64,000 bases of DNA from Amycolatopsis acidiphila (lineage in GTDB: Bacteria; Actinomycetota; Actinomycetes; Mycobacteriales; Pseudonocardiaceae), in contig NZ_CP090063.1 in assembly GCF_021391495.1 (NCBI RefSeq), forward strand, positions 558,001-622,000. The letters are read 5' to 3'. The translations under genes and the position numbers were made by a program. Positions 29,304 through 37,009 of the stretch are shown one piece after another (position 1 is the first letter of the stretch; the number at the start of each line of letters is the position of its first letter). A model generated the notes under the pieces. That model saw nothing but the letters and a program-made list of their open reading frames with translations. It did no database searches and had not been told where the DNA came from.

Positions 29304-29362
29304 CGCGAGTGGGTGTAGTCTGTCCACGGGAAGCGTGGACCTGACTCGCTTCGCAGTGTCCT

Positions 29363-29429
29363 CTGGGGGCCTGGCCCCCAGACCCCCGCCAGGGGGGCAA
29401 GTCCCCTGGACCCCCCGCTGGTGGCGGGG
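29363..29429. repeat. GC-rich multi-hairpin intergenic element between two tRNA genes
   Basis: Inverted repeats follow each other here: CTGGGGGC/GCCCCCAG (29363-29370 with 29374-29381), CCAGGGG with CCCCTGG across 29389-29409, and an outer CCCCGCCA/TGGCGGGG pair. The whole can fold into a compact branched structure. It resembles the GC-rich palindromic intergenic elements dispersed in some high-GC actinobacterial genomes. Only one copy is visible in this window. Confidence 0.6.
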
Positions 29430-29452
29430 TTCGGAGGGCCGGGCGCGGACAG

Positions 29453-29525
29453 GGCGGTGTAGCTCAGTTGGCAGAGCAAGCGGCTCATAATCGCTGTGTC
29501 GCCGGTTCAAGTCCGGCCACCGCTA
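29453..29525 (+). tRNA. metT: tRNA-Met, elongator (anticodon CAT)
   Basis: The 73-nt cloverleaf has acceptor GGCGGTG/CACCGCT (first pair G-U), anticodon stem AGCGG/TCGCT with loop CTCATAA, T stem GCCGG/CCGGC and discriminator A. It lacks the three G-C pairs of initiator tRNA, and its place just before rpmG fits the elongator gene. No CCA is encoded. Confidence 0.95.
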
Positions 29526-29559
29526 CCGGGATTCGAGTTTTGTAGAGAAAGGCGTAGCC

Positions 29560-29724
29560 GTGGCTTCCACCGACGTGCGACCGAAGATCACCCTGGCGTG
29601 CGAGGAGTGCAAGCACCGCAACTACATCACCAAGAAGAACCGGCGTAACGACCCGGACCGCTTGGAGATGAAGAAGTTCTGCCCGAACTGCGGTACGCAC
29701 CGGGTGCACAAGGAAACCCGCTAG
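29560..29724 (+). CDS. rpmG: 50S ribosomal protein L33
   Basis: L33 is a small protein of the large ribosomal subunit, near the E site. The 54-residue product starts at GTG 29560 after GAAAGG. It contains [20 protein letters not shown] and [17 protein letters not shown]. Two CxxC pairs (Cys 14/17 and 41/44) make it the zinc-ribbon form; genomes of this group often also carry a Cys-free form expressed without zinc. It follows tRNA-Met by 34 bases. In mycobacteria hadA comes next; here a sugar cassette of about 6.4 kb intervenes. An intrinsic terminator follows 16 bases after the stop. Confidence 0.97.
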   Translation: MASTDVRPKITLACEECKHRNYITKKNRRNDPDRLEMKKFCPNCGTHRVHKETR

Positions 29725-29740
29725 CCCTCAGTACCCTTCG

Positions 29741-29773
29741 AAACCGCCCTGGCCCTCCCGCCGGGGCGGTTTT
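29741..29773 (+). terminator. Intrinsic terminator after rpmG
   Basis: AAACCGCCC (29741-29749) pairs perfectly with GGGCGGTTT (29764-29772), followed by T residues. It lies between rpmG and the convergent ROK regulator. Confidence 0.85.
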
Positions 29774-29792
29774 GCTTTCCGGGGCGCCGCCG

Positions 29793-30968
29793 CTACTGCG
29801 ACGCCACCCGGCCGCCGCGGCGGGTGAACACCACGTCCCGCGCCGTCCGCAGGGCCGTGGCGATCGCGCCCGTCAGGGCGGCGTCCTCGCCGAGCTCGCC
29901 CGGGACGATCTTCGGACGCAGCGGCGTCGCGTGTGCCAGCGCCCTGGTCAGCGGCTCCGACAGCAGGTCCGTGTTCTTCCCGATCCCGCCTCCGAGCACG
30001 ACCAGCGCCGGGTCGATCACCGCCGCCACCGAGGCGACCATGAACGCCAGCCGCGTCGCCTCCTCCTCGACCGCGCTCATCGCCCGCGCGTCGCGCTCGC
30101 GGGCCAGGCGGAAGACGTCCTTCGCGGTGTGCACGACCAGCCCCCGCGCCGCGGCCATCTCCACCACGGAATGTGCCCCCGCGGCCGACTCGAGCATCCC
30201 CTCCCGCGGCGGCTGCGAGGGCGGCGGCCATCCATACGGCAGGTACCCGACCTCGCCCGCCGCCCCGTGCGCACCGCGGAAGAGCGCCCCGTTGACCACG
30301 ATGCCCATCCCGATGCCGGTCCCGACCGTCGCGCACACGAACACGTCCACGCCCCGCGCCGCCCCGGCCTCGTGCTCGCCCACGGCCGCGAGGTTCGCGT
30401 CGTTCTCGACCACCAGCTCCGTGCCCAGCACGGAGGACAGCTCGTTCAGCAACCCCTTGCGTTCCCAGCCCGGCAGGTTCGGCGCGCGCCGCAGGGTCGC
30501 CGAGCGGTGATCCGGCACGCCCGGCGTGCCGACCACCGTCGCGACGATGTCGTCGAGCCGTAGCCCCGCCTGCGTGACCGCGGCCTCGACCGAGGAGCGC
30601 ACCGATCGCATCAGCGCGCCGGCCGACCGCGCCCTGTTCCGCTCGTCGACTCGCGCCACCACGGTGCCGGACAGGTCCGCCACGGCCACCCGCACGAGCC
30701 CGCGCCCGATGTCGACGCCCAGCACGTGCCCGGCGCCCGGGTTCACCTCGTAGACGACGGCGGACCGGCCGGGACCGGAGATCGTGCGGCCGGCGGTGCG
30801 CACCAGCCCGTCCTGTTCCAGGTCCAGCAGGGCCTGGCCGACGGTCGGCTTGGACAGGCCGGTGTCGGCGGCGAGCCGCGGCCGGGTCGCGGCGCCGTGG
30901 CGGCGCAGCCGTTCCAGCACCGCGCGCTGGTTCAGCTCGCGCATGCTCGCCGGAGTACCGACCTCCAA
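29793..30968 (-). CDS. ROK-family transcriptional regulator (wHTH + ROK sugar-binding domain)
   Basis: I place the start at TTG 30968, which keeps the conserved GTPASMRELNQ; ATG 30944 is the alternative, and the longer open frame to 31145 crosses the operator and is unlikely. An N-terminal winged helix (RAVLERLRRHGAATRPRLAADTGLSKPTVGQALLDLEQDGLV) precedes a ROK domain with VLGVDIGRGLVRVAVADLSG, VVENDANLAAVGE and GTGIGMGIVVNG. The zinc-binding CxCGxxGCxE of many ROK proteins is absent (GEVGYLPYGW instead). It should repress the divergent permease-hydrolase-kinase operon until a sugar or sugar phosphate binds. The 19-bp palindrome at 31098-31116 is its likely operator. Confidence 0.9.
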   Translation of the reverse strand: MEVGTPASMRELNQRAVLERLRRHGAATRPRLAADTGLSKPTVGQALLDLEQDGLVRTAGRTISGPGRSAVVYEVNPGAGHVLGVDIGRGLVRVAVADLSGTVVARVDERNRARSAGALMRSVRSSVEAAVTQAGLRLDDIVATVVGTPGVPDHRSATLRRAPNLPGWERKGLLNELSSVLGTELVVENDANLAAVGEHEAGAARGVDVFVCATVGTGIGMGIVVNGALFRGAHGAAGEVGYLPYGWPPPSQPPREGMLESAAGAHSVVEMAAARGLVVHTAKDVFRLARERDARAMSAVEEEATRLAFMVASVAAVIDPALVVLGGGIGKNTDLLSEPLTRALAHATPLRPKIVPGELGEDAALTGAIATALRTARDVVFTRRGGRVASQ

Positions 30969-31097
30969 GTTCCACCCCTGCCTTCGTCGACGTCGGACCG
31001 CCCGCGTAACCCCGTAAGCGCTCCGCCGTCCGGAGCCCCTCCTGGCCGCCGTAATCACCAGTTTACGGAGAACCCCTTCCACCAGCGTCAGGTCTAT

Positions 31098-31116
31098 GTT
31101 AAGAAACCTTCTTAAC
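31098..31116. promoter_or_regulatory. Perfect palindromic operator of the ROK cassette
   Basis: GTTAAGAA-ACC-TTCTTAAC is a perfect 8-bp inverted repeat with a three-base centre and is AT-rich in a GC-rich genome. It lies 20 bases upstream of the permease GTG and faces the divergent ROK regulator. Such sites are typical operators for winged-helix dimers. Confidence 0.7.
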
Positions 31117-31135
31117 AAACGGATGGAGGCGCGCC

Positions 31136-32539
31136 GTGAGCTCACCCACCCGATCGGGGACCGAGGCCGCGGGTCTGCAGCGGCAGATCGGTCCCGTGCA
31201 GGCGACCGCGATCAACATGACGCAGATGTGCGGGATCGGCCCCTTCGTGACCATCCCGGCCATGGTCGCGACGATGCAGGGTCCGCAGGCGATGTTCGGC
31301 TGGGTCGTCGGCGCGATCATCGCCCTCGCCGACGGCCTGATCTGGGCCGAGCTGGGCGCGGCGATGCCGGGCGCCGGCGGCACCTACATCTACCTGCGCG
31401 AGGCGTTCCAGTACCGGACCGGCCGGCTGATGCCGTTCCTGTTCGCGTGGAGCGCCGTCCTGTTCATCCCGCTGATCATGTCCACCGGCGTGATCGGGCT
31501 CGTCAGCTACCTGGGCTACCTGGTGCCGGGCGTGGTCGACGCCGACGGCCGGACGACCGTGCTGGGCCACGTCATCGGCATCGCGATCGTGGTGGTCGTC
31601 GTCTTCGCGCTGTGGCGGAAGATCGGCGACGTCGGCAAGCTGACCACCGTCCTGTTCGGCGTGATGCTGTTCTCCGTGCTCGCGGTCATCGTCGCCGCCT
31701 TCTCGCACTTCCACAGCAGTCTGGCCTTCGGCTTCACGCCCGGCGCCTTCGGCTCGGGAGGCGCGTTCTGGACCGGTCTCGGCGCGGGCCTCGTGATCGC
31801 GATCTACGACTACCTCGGCTACAACACCACCGCCTACCTCGGCGCGGAACTGCGCAACCCGGGCCGGACGCTGCCGCGCTCCATCGTCTACTCGGTGCTG
31901 GGCATCATGGGCCTGTACTTCCTGCTGCAGGTGGGCGTGCTCGGCGCGGTGCCGTGGCAGGAGGTGGAGAACTCGACGTCGATCGCCTCGCTGGTACTGG
32001 AACGGACCTGGGGCGGGGTGACCGCCAAGGTCATCACCGTCGCGATCGTGATCACCGCGTTCGGCTCGGTGTTCGCCGGGCTGCTCGGCGGCTCGCGGGT
32101 GCCGTTCGAAGCCGCCAGGGACAAGGTGTTCCTGCCGTGGTTCGCCCGGCTGCACCCGCGGCTGAACTTCCCGACCGTCGGCCTGCTCGCGATGGGCCTG
32201 ATCACCGCGGTGGGCTCGCTGTTCACGCTGACCGATGTGATCAACATGGCGCTCGCGGTGCTCGTGATCGTGCAGTCGGTGGCGCAGGTCGCCGCGATCG
32301 TCGTGCTCCGGCGCCGGCAGCCGAACCTCAAGCGGCCGTACCGGCAGTGGCTCTATCCCGTGCCGACGATCGTGGCACTGGCCGGCTGGGTCTACATCTA
32401 CGTCTCGGCGACCTGGCTGTCGATCTGGCTCTCCCTGGGGTGGATCGCCGTCGGGGTCGTCGCGTACCTGGTCTGGGCCAAGGTCGAGCGGACCTGGCCC
32501 TTCGGTGAGAAGGAGATCCGGGAGGCGTACGCCGCATGA
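31136..32539 (+). CDS. APC-superfamily permease, probable amino-sugar or amino-acid importer
   Basis: This 467-residue protein has about 12 membrane segments. The first carries INMTQMCGIGPFVTIPAMV, matching the unwound GxG region of APC transporters, and later ones include LGAAMPGAGGTYIYLREAF and IYDYLGYNTTAYLGAELRNPGRTLPRS. GTG 31136 follows GGATGGAGG. The stop overlaps the next start (ATGA). APC proteins normally carry amino acids or polyamines. Here the partners are a secreted beta-glycosidase of exo-glucosaminidase type and a sugar kinase, which makes a cationic amino sugar such as glucosamine an attractive substrate. That is inference only. Alternatives are an ordinary amino-acid permease or a bystander. 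Confidence 0.9.
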   Translation: MSSPTRSGTEAAGLQRQIGPVQATAINMTQMCGIGPFVTIPAMVATMQGPQAMFGWVVGAIIALADGLIWAELGAAMPGAGGTYIYLREAFQYRTGRLMPFLFAWSAVLFIPLIMSTGVIGLVSYLGYLVPGVVDADGRTTVLGHVIGIAIVVVVVFALWRKIGDVGKLTTVLFGVMLFSVLAVIVAAFSHFHSSLAFGFTPGAFGSGGAFWTGLGAGLVIAIYDYLGYNTTAYLGAELRNPGRTLPRSIVYSVLGIMGLYFLLQVGVLGAVPWQEVENSTSIASLVLERTWGGVTAKVITVAIVITAFGSVFAGLLGGSRVPFEAARDKVFLPWFARLHPRLNFPTVGLLAMGLITAVGSLFTLTDVINMALAVLVIVQSVAQVAAIVVLRRRQPNLKRPYRQWLYPVPTIVALAGWVYIYVSATWLSIWLSLGWIAVGVVAYLVWAKVERTWPFGEKEIREAYAA

Positions 32540-35241
32540 AGCTCGCACTGGGAGCCGTGGTCCTGGCGGCGACCGCCCTGCTCAGCCCGCCTGCGCAGGC
32601 ACAACCCGCGCCGACCGGCCTGATCACGGTCGGCACGCAGGGCTGGCAGGTGCAGAGCAGCGCGGTCGCGAACGGTTCGGCCGAGGACATCTCCAACCCC
32701 GCCTACCGCACGACGAACTGGCTGCCGGTCAAGCCCGACGACGCGGGCGCGCCCGGCACCGAGATCAACGCGCTCGTGCAGAACGGCGCCTGCCCGGACG
32801 TCTTCTACTCCGACAACATGCGCAAATGCTTCGGCTACGTGGACAAGCTCGGCCCGGTCACGGTGCCGAGGTTCGCCGTGCCGTGGTGGTTCCGCACCGA
32901 CTTCACCCTGAACGCCAAGCCGGGGCAGGACGTGAAGATGACCATCCCGGGCGTCGTCGGCGAGGCCGACCTGTGGGTCGACGGCAAGCAGGTCGCCGGC
33001 CGGGACGTGGTCAGCGGCGCCTTCGCCGGGCACACCTTCGACATCACGCGGTTCGTCCGCCAGGGCAAGAACTCGCTGGCGGTCAAGATGTACCCGAACG
33101 ACCCGGCCAAGATGTACACGCTCGACCAGGTCGACTGGAACCAGTTCCCGCCGGACAACAACACCGGCATCCAGTACCCGATCCAGCTGCAGATCTCCGA
33201 CGCGCTCACCGGGTCGAACGCGCACGTGACCCAGCAGAACGCCGCCGACCTGTCCAGCTCGACGCTGACCGCGAAGCTCGACGTCACCAACAACGCGGGC
33301 CGTGAGCAGCGGGGCGACGTCACCGCGACGATCACCCCGCCCGGCGGCGGCAAGCCGATCGTCGTGCGGCAGACGGTGAGCGTGCCGGCAGACAGCACGA
33401 AGACGGTCACCTTCGCGCCGGTGACGATCACGCACCCGAAGCTCTGGTGGCCCTACTCGATGGGCGGCCAGCCGCTGTACACGCTGAGCACCGCGGTCGC
33501 CCAGAACGGCAAGGTCTCCACCACGTCGAGCGACACCTTCGGCATCCGAACCGTCACCACCCGCCTGGTCGGCGGCTCGCCACAGCTGCCGGACGGGGCA
33601 CGGATCTTCGCGGTCAACGGCAAGGAGTTCGTGTTCCGCGGCGGCGGGTACGCGCCGGACCTGTTCCTGCGCTACTCGAAGTCCGACGTGGCGCACCAGG
33701 TCCAGCTGATCAAGAACATGGGCCTCACCGGCGTCCGGCTCGAGGGCCACGACATGCCGCAGGACTTCTACGAGCAGATGGACCGCGCCGGGCTTCTCGT
33801 GCTGGGCGGTTTCCTGTGCTGCGACGCCTGGCAGCCGGACAGCGAGGCGAACCTGACCGACCGCGACTTCGCGATCATGCACGACTCGGCGCGCAGCATC
33901 GGCGAGCGCGAGCGCAACCACCCCAGCGTCATCACCTACGGCTGGAGCGACAACGAACCGTTGCCGCGTCAGGAGCAGGAGTCGCTCGCGGGGTTCGCCG
34001 AGGCCGACTTCCAGGTGCCGATCATCGCCTCGGCCGAGTACAAGAGCACCCCGACGCTCGGCCAGGCGGGGGAGAAGGAGGGCCCGTACGACTGGGTTCC
34101 GCCGTCGTACTGGTACGACACCAGCCACTTCGACCCCGACGACCCGAGCCGGACGAACGTCGGCGGCTCGTGGGGCTTCGCGAGCGAGCAGAGCGCCGGG
34201 GACACGGTGCCCACGCTGGACTCGATAAAGCGCTTTCTCTCGCCCGAGGAGCAGGCCGAGCTCTGGCAGGACCCGGCGTACAACCAGTACCACGCGAACT
34301 TCGAGTCCGGGCACGGTGGCTACGCCTTCGGCACGCTCTACACGTTCGACACCGCGCTGAAGGCCCGCTACGGCAACTGGTCCTCTTTGGACAACTACGT
34401 CCAGCTGGCGCAGGTGCAGAACTACGAGAACACCCGGTCGCAGTTCGAGGCGTTCCTGGACCACTCGACGGACAAGGCGAACCCGGCGACGGGAATCGTG
34501 TACTGGCAGCTCAACAAGGGCTGGCCGACGCTGTTGTGGTCGCTCTACAACTACGACGGCGACCAGCCGGGCTCCTACTACGGCGCGCAGAAGGCCAACA
34601 AGCCCCTGCACGCGCTGCTCGGCTACGACGACAACAAGGTCACCGTGGACAACCTCGGCGCCGGCACCCAGCGCGACCTGAGCGTCGAGGCCAAGGTCTA
34701 CGACCTGGGCGGCAAGCTGGTCGACGACCAGCAGGCGGGCGATCTGTCGCTCGCCGGCCAGGAGGTGCGCAACGGTGTGCTGCAGCCGAAGCTGCCCACC
34801 ACCGGCTCGGTGTACTTCGTCGAGCTGGTGCTGAGCCGGCGCGGCCAGGTCGTCGACCGGAACACCTACTGGCGCTCGACCAAGCCGGACGTCGTCGACT
34901 GGGCCGCCACCATGGGGAACCCGCAGGCGACGATGACCCAGTACGCCGACTTCTCGGCCCTGCAGGCGTTGCCGAAGACGTCCGTGCGGGCCCTGGCGAG
35001 CACGCCGCGACCGGGCGTCACGACGGTGACCCTGACCAACACCTCGGACAAGGTCGCGTTCTTCCTGCGTGCCGACGTCCGGACGGGTGGCGCGCAGGTG
35101 CCGTCGGCGACCTGGGACGACAACGACATCACGTTGTGGCCCGGCGAGTCGCAGACGCTCACCGCGACCTACGACCCGGTGGCGCATCCGCAGGTGAGCG
35201 TGGCCGGGTTCAACACGCCGGCGGTCACGGTGGCCGGGTGA
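32536..35241 (+). CDS. Secreted GH2 glycoside hydrolase, exo-beta-D-glucosaminidase (CsxA)-like
   Basis: This 901-residue enzyme begins with a Sec signal (KLALGAVVLAATALLSPPAQAQ, cleavage probably after AQA). The GH2 layout follows: a jelly-roll sugar-binding domain with PWWFRTDFTL and GEADLWVDGKQV, immunoglobulin-like domains, then a TIM barrel with FRGGGYAPDLFLR. Catalytic candidates are in WSDNEP (Asp 472/Glu 474, acid-base side) and GFASEQSAG (Glu 551, nucleophile). The SDNE form, rather than the NE of ordinary GH2 enzymes, is the pattern I recall for CsxA-type exo-chitosanases, including that of Amycolatopsis orientalis. Beta-mannosidase is the main alternative. It would release glucosamine from chitosan oligomers outside the cell. 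It overlaps both neighbours by four bases. Confidence 0.88.
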   Translation: MKLALGAVVLAATALLSPPAQAQPAPTGLITVGTQGWQVQSSAVANGSAEDISNPAYRTTNWLPVKPDDAGAPGTEINALVQNGACPDVFYSDNMRKCFGYVDKLGPVTVPRFAVPWWFRTDFTLNAKPGQDVKMTIPGVVGEADLWVDGKQVAGRDVVSGAFAGHTFDITRFVRQGKNSLAVKMYPNDPAKMYTLDQVDWNQFPPDNNTGIQYPIQLQISDALTGSNAHVTQQNAADLSSSTLTAKLDVTNNAGREQRGDVTATITPPGGGKPIVVRQTVSVPADSTKTVTFAPVTITHPKLWWPYSMGGQPLYTLSTAVAQNGKVSTTSSDTFGIRTVTTRLVGGSPQLPDGARIFAVNGKEFVFRGGGYAPDLFLRYSKSDVAHQVQLIKNMGLTGVRLEGHDMPQDFYEQMDRAGLLVLGGFLCCDAWQPDSEANLTDRDFAIMHDSARSIGERERNHPSVITYGWSDNEPLPRQEQESLAGFAEADFQVPIIASAEYKSTPTLGQAGEKEGPYDWVPPSYWYDTSHFDPDDPSRTNVGGSWGFASEQSAGDTVPTLDSIKRFLSPEEQAELWQDPAYNQYHANFESGHGGYAFGTLYTFDTALKARYGNWSSLDNYVQLAQVQNYENTRSQFEAFLDHSTDKANPATGIVYWQLNKGWPTLLWSLYNYDGDQPGSYYGAQKANKPLHALLGYDDNKVTVDNLGAGTQRDLSVEAKVYDLGGKLVDDQQAGDLSLAGQEVRNGVLQPKLPTTGSVYFVELVLSRRGQVVDRNTYWRSTKPDVVDWAATMGNPQATMTQYADFSALQALPKTSVRALASTPRPGVTTVTLTNTSDKVAFFLRADVRTGGAQVPSATWDDNDITLWPGESQTLTATYDPVAHPQVSVAGFNTPAVTVAG

Positions 35242-36107
35242 GCGAACTCGTTCTGGGCATCGACTTCGGCGGCACGAAGGTCGCGATCGGGGTCGCGGAC
35301 CGGGCCGGCAGCCTCCTGCGCCAGGTCCGGCTGGACACCGAGGCCGCACTCGGGGCGGAGCAGGTCGTGTCGCGGGCGTTGACCGCCGCGCGCGACCTGC
35401 TCGACGGGCGCGAACCCGCGGCGGTCGGGGTGGTGAGCCCCGGGATCGTGCTGCCGGAGGAGATCCTGCTCGCGCCGAACGTGCCGGGGTGGCAGCACCT
35501 GCGGCTGCGCGAGCTGGTCGCCGCGGAGTTCGGCGCACCCATCGCGGTGGGCACGGACGTCAAGGCGGCCGGACTCGCCGAGGCGAGGTGGGGGGCGCTG
35601 GTGGACGCGGACCCGGCGGTGTTCCTGTCGCTGGGCACCGGTGTCGCGGCGGCGATCCTCGTCGGCGGCCGGGTGCTGACCGGCGCGAACGGCGCGGCGG
35701 GGGAGATCGGGTACAACCTGGTCGGCGACGGCGACGAGGGTTTCGCGGCGGGCGCGGCGCCCCTGGAGGAAACCGTCGGCGGGCGGGGGCTGGGACTGCG
35801 CGCGAGCGCCGCGCTCGGCCGTCCCGTCACCGCGGCGGAGCTGTTCGCGCTGGCGCGGCGGGATCCGGCGGCGAAGGAGCTGGTGTCGCGGGCGCTCGAC
35901 GAGCTGTCGCTGCACGTGGCGAACCTGGCCATCGCGCTCGATCCGCGGCGGGTCGCCGTCGGCGGTGGGTTCGCGGGCTCGAACGACGTCATCCTGCCGG
36001 CGCTGCGGCAGCGGCTCGCGCAGGCCGTGCCGTTCCCGCCGGATGTGGTGGCCGCCCGCTTCGCGGACGACGGCGCCCTGCGCGGGGCGATCGCCCTCAC
36101 TGGGTAA
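35238..36107 (+). CDS. ROK-family sugar kinase
   Basis: This 289-residue kinase starts at GTG 35238, inside the GH2 stop (GTGA). It has the ATP-phosphate motif LGIDFGGTKVAIGV near 5-18, the catalytic Asp in VGTDVKAAGLAE, the second phosphate loop SLGTGVAAAILVGG, and the ROK signature start GAAGEIGYNL. The Cys cluster that binds zinc in most bacterial ROK glucokinases is missing, as in the neighbouring ROK regulator. It lacks any DNA-binding domain, so it is an enzyme. From context it probably makes glucosamine-6-phosphate or glucose-6-phosphate from the sugar imported by the APC permease. It is the last gene of the cassette; hadA starts 10 bases later. Confidence 0.9.
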   Translation: MSELVLGIDFGGTKVAIGVADRAGSLLRQVRLDTEAALGAEQVVSRALTAARDLLDGREPAAVGVVSPGIVLPEEILLAPNVPGWQHLRLRELVAAEFGAPIAVGTDVKAAGLAEARWGALVDADPAVFLSLGTGVAAAILVGGRVLTGANGAAGEIGYNLVGDGDEGFAAGAAPLEETVGGRGLGLRASAALGRPVTAAELFALARRDPAAKELVSRALDELSLHVANLAIALDPRRVAVGGGFAGSNDVILPALRQRLAQAVPFPPDVVAARFADDGALRGAIALTG

Positions 36108-36117
36108 TCTGCTGGGC

Positions 36118-36567
36118 GTGGCACTGGACCAGTCGTTCATCGGGCGCAGCTATCCGCCGACCAGCACCTACGAGGTCGGGCGGGAGAAGATCCGCGAGTT
36201 CGCCGACGCCATCGGCGACGGCAACCCGCTCTACCGCGACCCCGAGGCGGCCAGGGCGGCCGGGCACCCGGACGTGATCGCGCCGCCGACGTTCCTGACG
36301 GTCATCAACCTGGCCGCCATCAACACCATCGTCGACGACCCCGAGCTGGGTCTGGACTACTCGCGGATGGTGCACGGCGACCAGAGCTTCCGGCACACCC
36401 GCCCCGTGCGTGCGGGCGACCGGCTCCAGCTGACGACGTTCGTCGAGGACATCATGACCCGCGCCGGGAACGACTTCCTGACCGTGCGCGGGGAGATCAC
36501 CGACGCCGAGGGCGAGCCGGTGTGCACGACGCGCGCGCAGCTCGTCGTCCGAGGGGAAGGTGCCTGA
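36118..36567 (+). CDS. hadA: (3R)-hydroxyacyl-ACP dehydratase subunit HadA-like (MaoC/FAS1 dehydratase N-domain)
   Basis: This 149-residue single hot-dog fold starts at GTG 36118; longer starts lie inside the kinase gene. ALDQSFIGRSYPPTSTYEVGREKIREFADAIGDGNPLYRD is the usual HadA opening, followed by IAPPTFLTVI and YSRMVHGDQSFRHTRPVRAGD. In Mycobacterium tuberculosis HadA pairs with the catalytic HadB in the FAS-II dehydratase; HadA shapes the acyl channel and the catalytic residues are in HadB. Stop and start of hadB overlap (TGATG). Gene order (rpmG, hadA, hadB, trpT, secE) is that of mycobacteria, apart from the sugar cassette before it and two minus-strand genes after hadB. No hadC is present, fitting an organism without mycolic acids. 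Confidence 0.92.
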   Translation: MALDQSFIGRSYPPTSTYEVGREKIREFADAIGDGNPLYRDPEAARAAGHPDVIAPPTFLTVINLAAINTIVDDPELGLDYSRMVHGDQSFRHTRPVRAGDRLQLTTFVEDIMTRAGNDFLTVRGEITDAEGEPVCTTRAQLVVRGEGA

Positions 36568-36968
36568 TGAGCTGGGCCGTGGGTGACGAGCTGCCGCCGC
36601 TGCAGGTGCAGGTGACGCGGGAACGGCTGGTCCGCTACGCCGGGGCGGCGCTGGACTTCAACCCGATCCACTGGAACGAGCGCTTCGCGAAGCAGGTGGG
36701 CCTGCCGGACGTGATCGCGCACGGGATGCTGACGATGGCGCTCGGGGGCAGGCTGGTGACGGACTGGCTGGGCGACCCGTCGCGCCTGCTCGAGTACGGC
36801 TGCCGGTTCACCCGCCCGGTCGTGGTTCCCGATGACGACAAGGGTGCGCTGGTCGAGTTCACCGGCAAGGTCGGCGAGGTCCGCGACGACGGCACGGTTC
36901 GCGTCGACATCACGGCGAGGTTCGACGGGAAGACGGTGCTGGGCAAGGCGACTGCGGTCGTGCGCTGA
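36567..36968 (+). CDS. hadB: (3R)-hydroxyacyl-ACP dehydratase subunit HadB-like (MaoC)
   Basis: This 133-residue hot-dog protein carries the hydratase-2 motif YAGAALDFNPIHWNERFA, including the catalytic Asp and His, and then DVIAHGMLTMALGGRLVTDWL. ATG 36567 overlaps the hadA stop by one base. With HadA it should form a dimer that removes water from 3-hydroxyacyl-ACP (or -CoA) during fatty acid elongation. It is close in length to mycobacterial HadB (142). It is the end of a short plus-strand run; the next two genes are convergent on it. Confidence 0.94.
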   Translation: MSWAVGDELPPLQVQVTRERLVRYAGAALDFNPIHWNERFAKQVGLPDVIAHGMLTMALGGRLVTDWLGDPSRLLEYGCRFTRPVVVPDDDKGALVEFTGKVGEVRDDGTVRVDITARFDGKTVLGKATAVVR

Positions 36969-37009
36969 GGGCTGTGGTCAACGGGGGCGAAGCTGCGCGG
37001 GACCCGCGC

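Noticed and set aside
29217..29510. Minus-strand open frames across the tRNA pair
   Set aside because: They are antisense to two clear tRNA cloverleafs and a hairpin element.
30969..31145. Extension of the ROK regulator to 31145
   Set aside because: It would cover the palindromic operator and the divergent permease start, and it adds only Arg-rich sequence.
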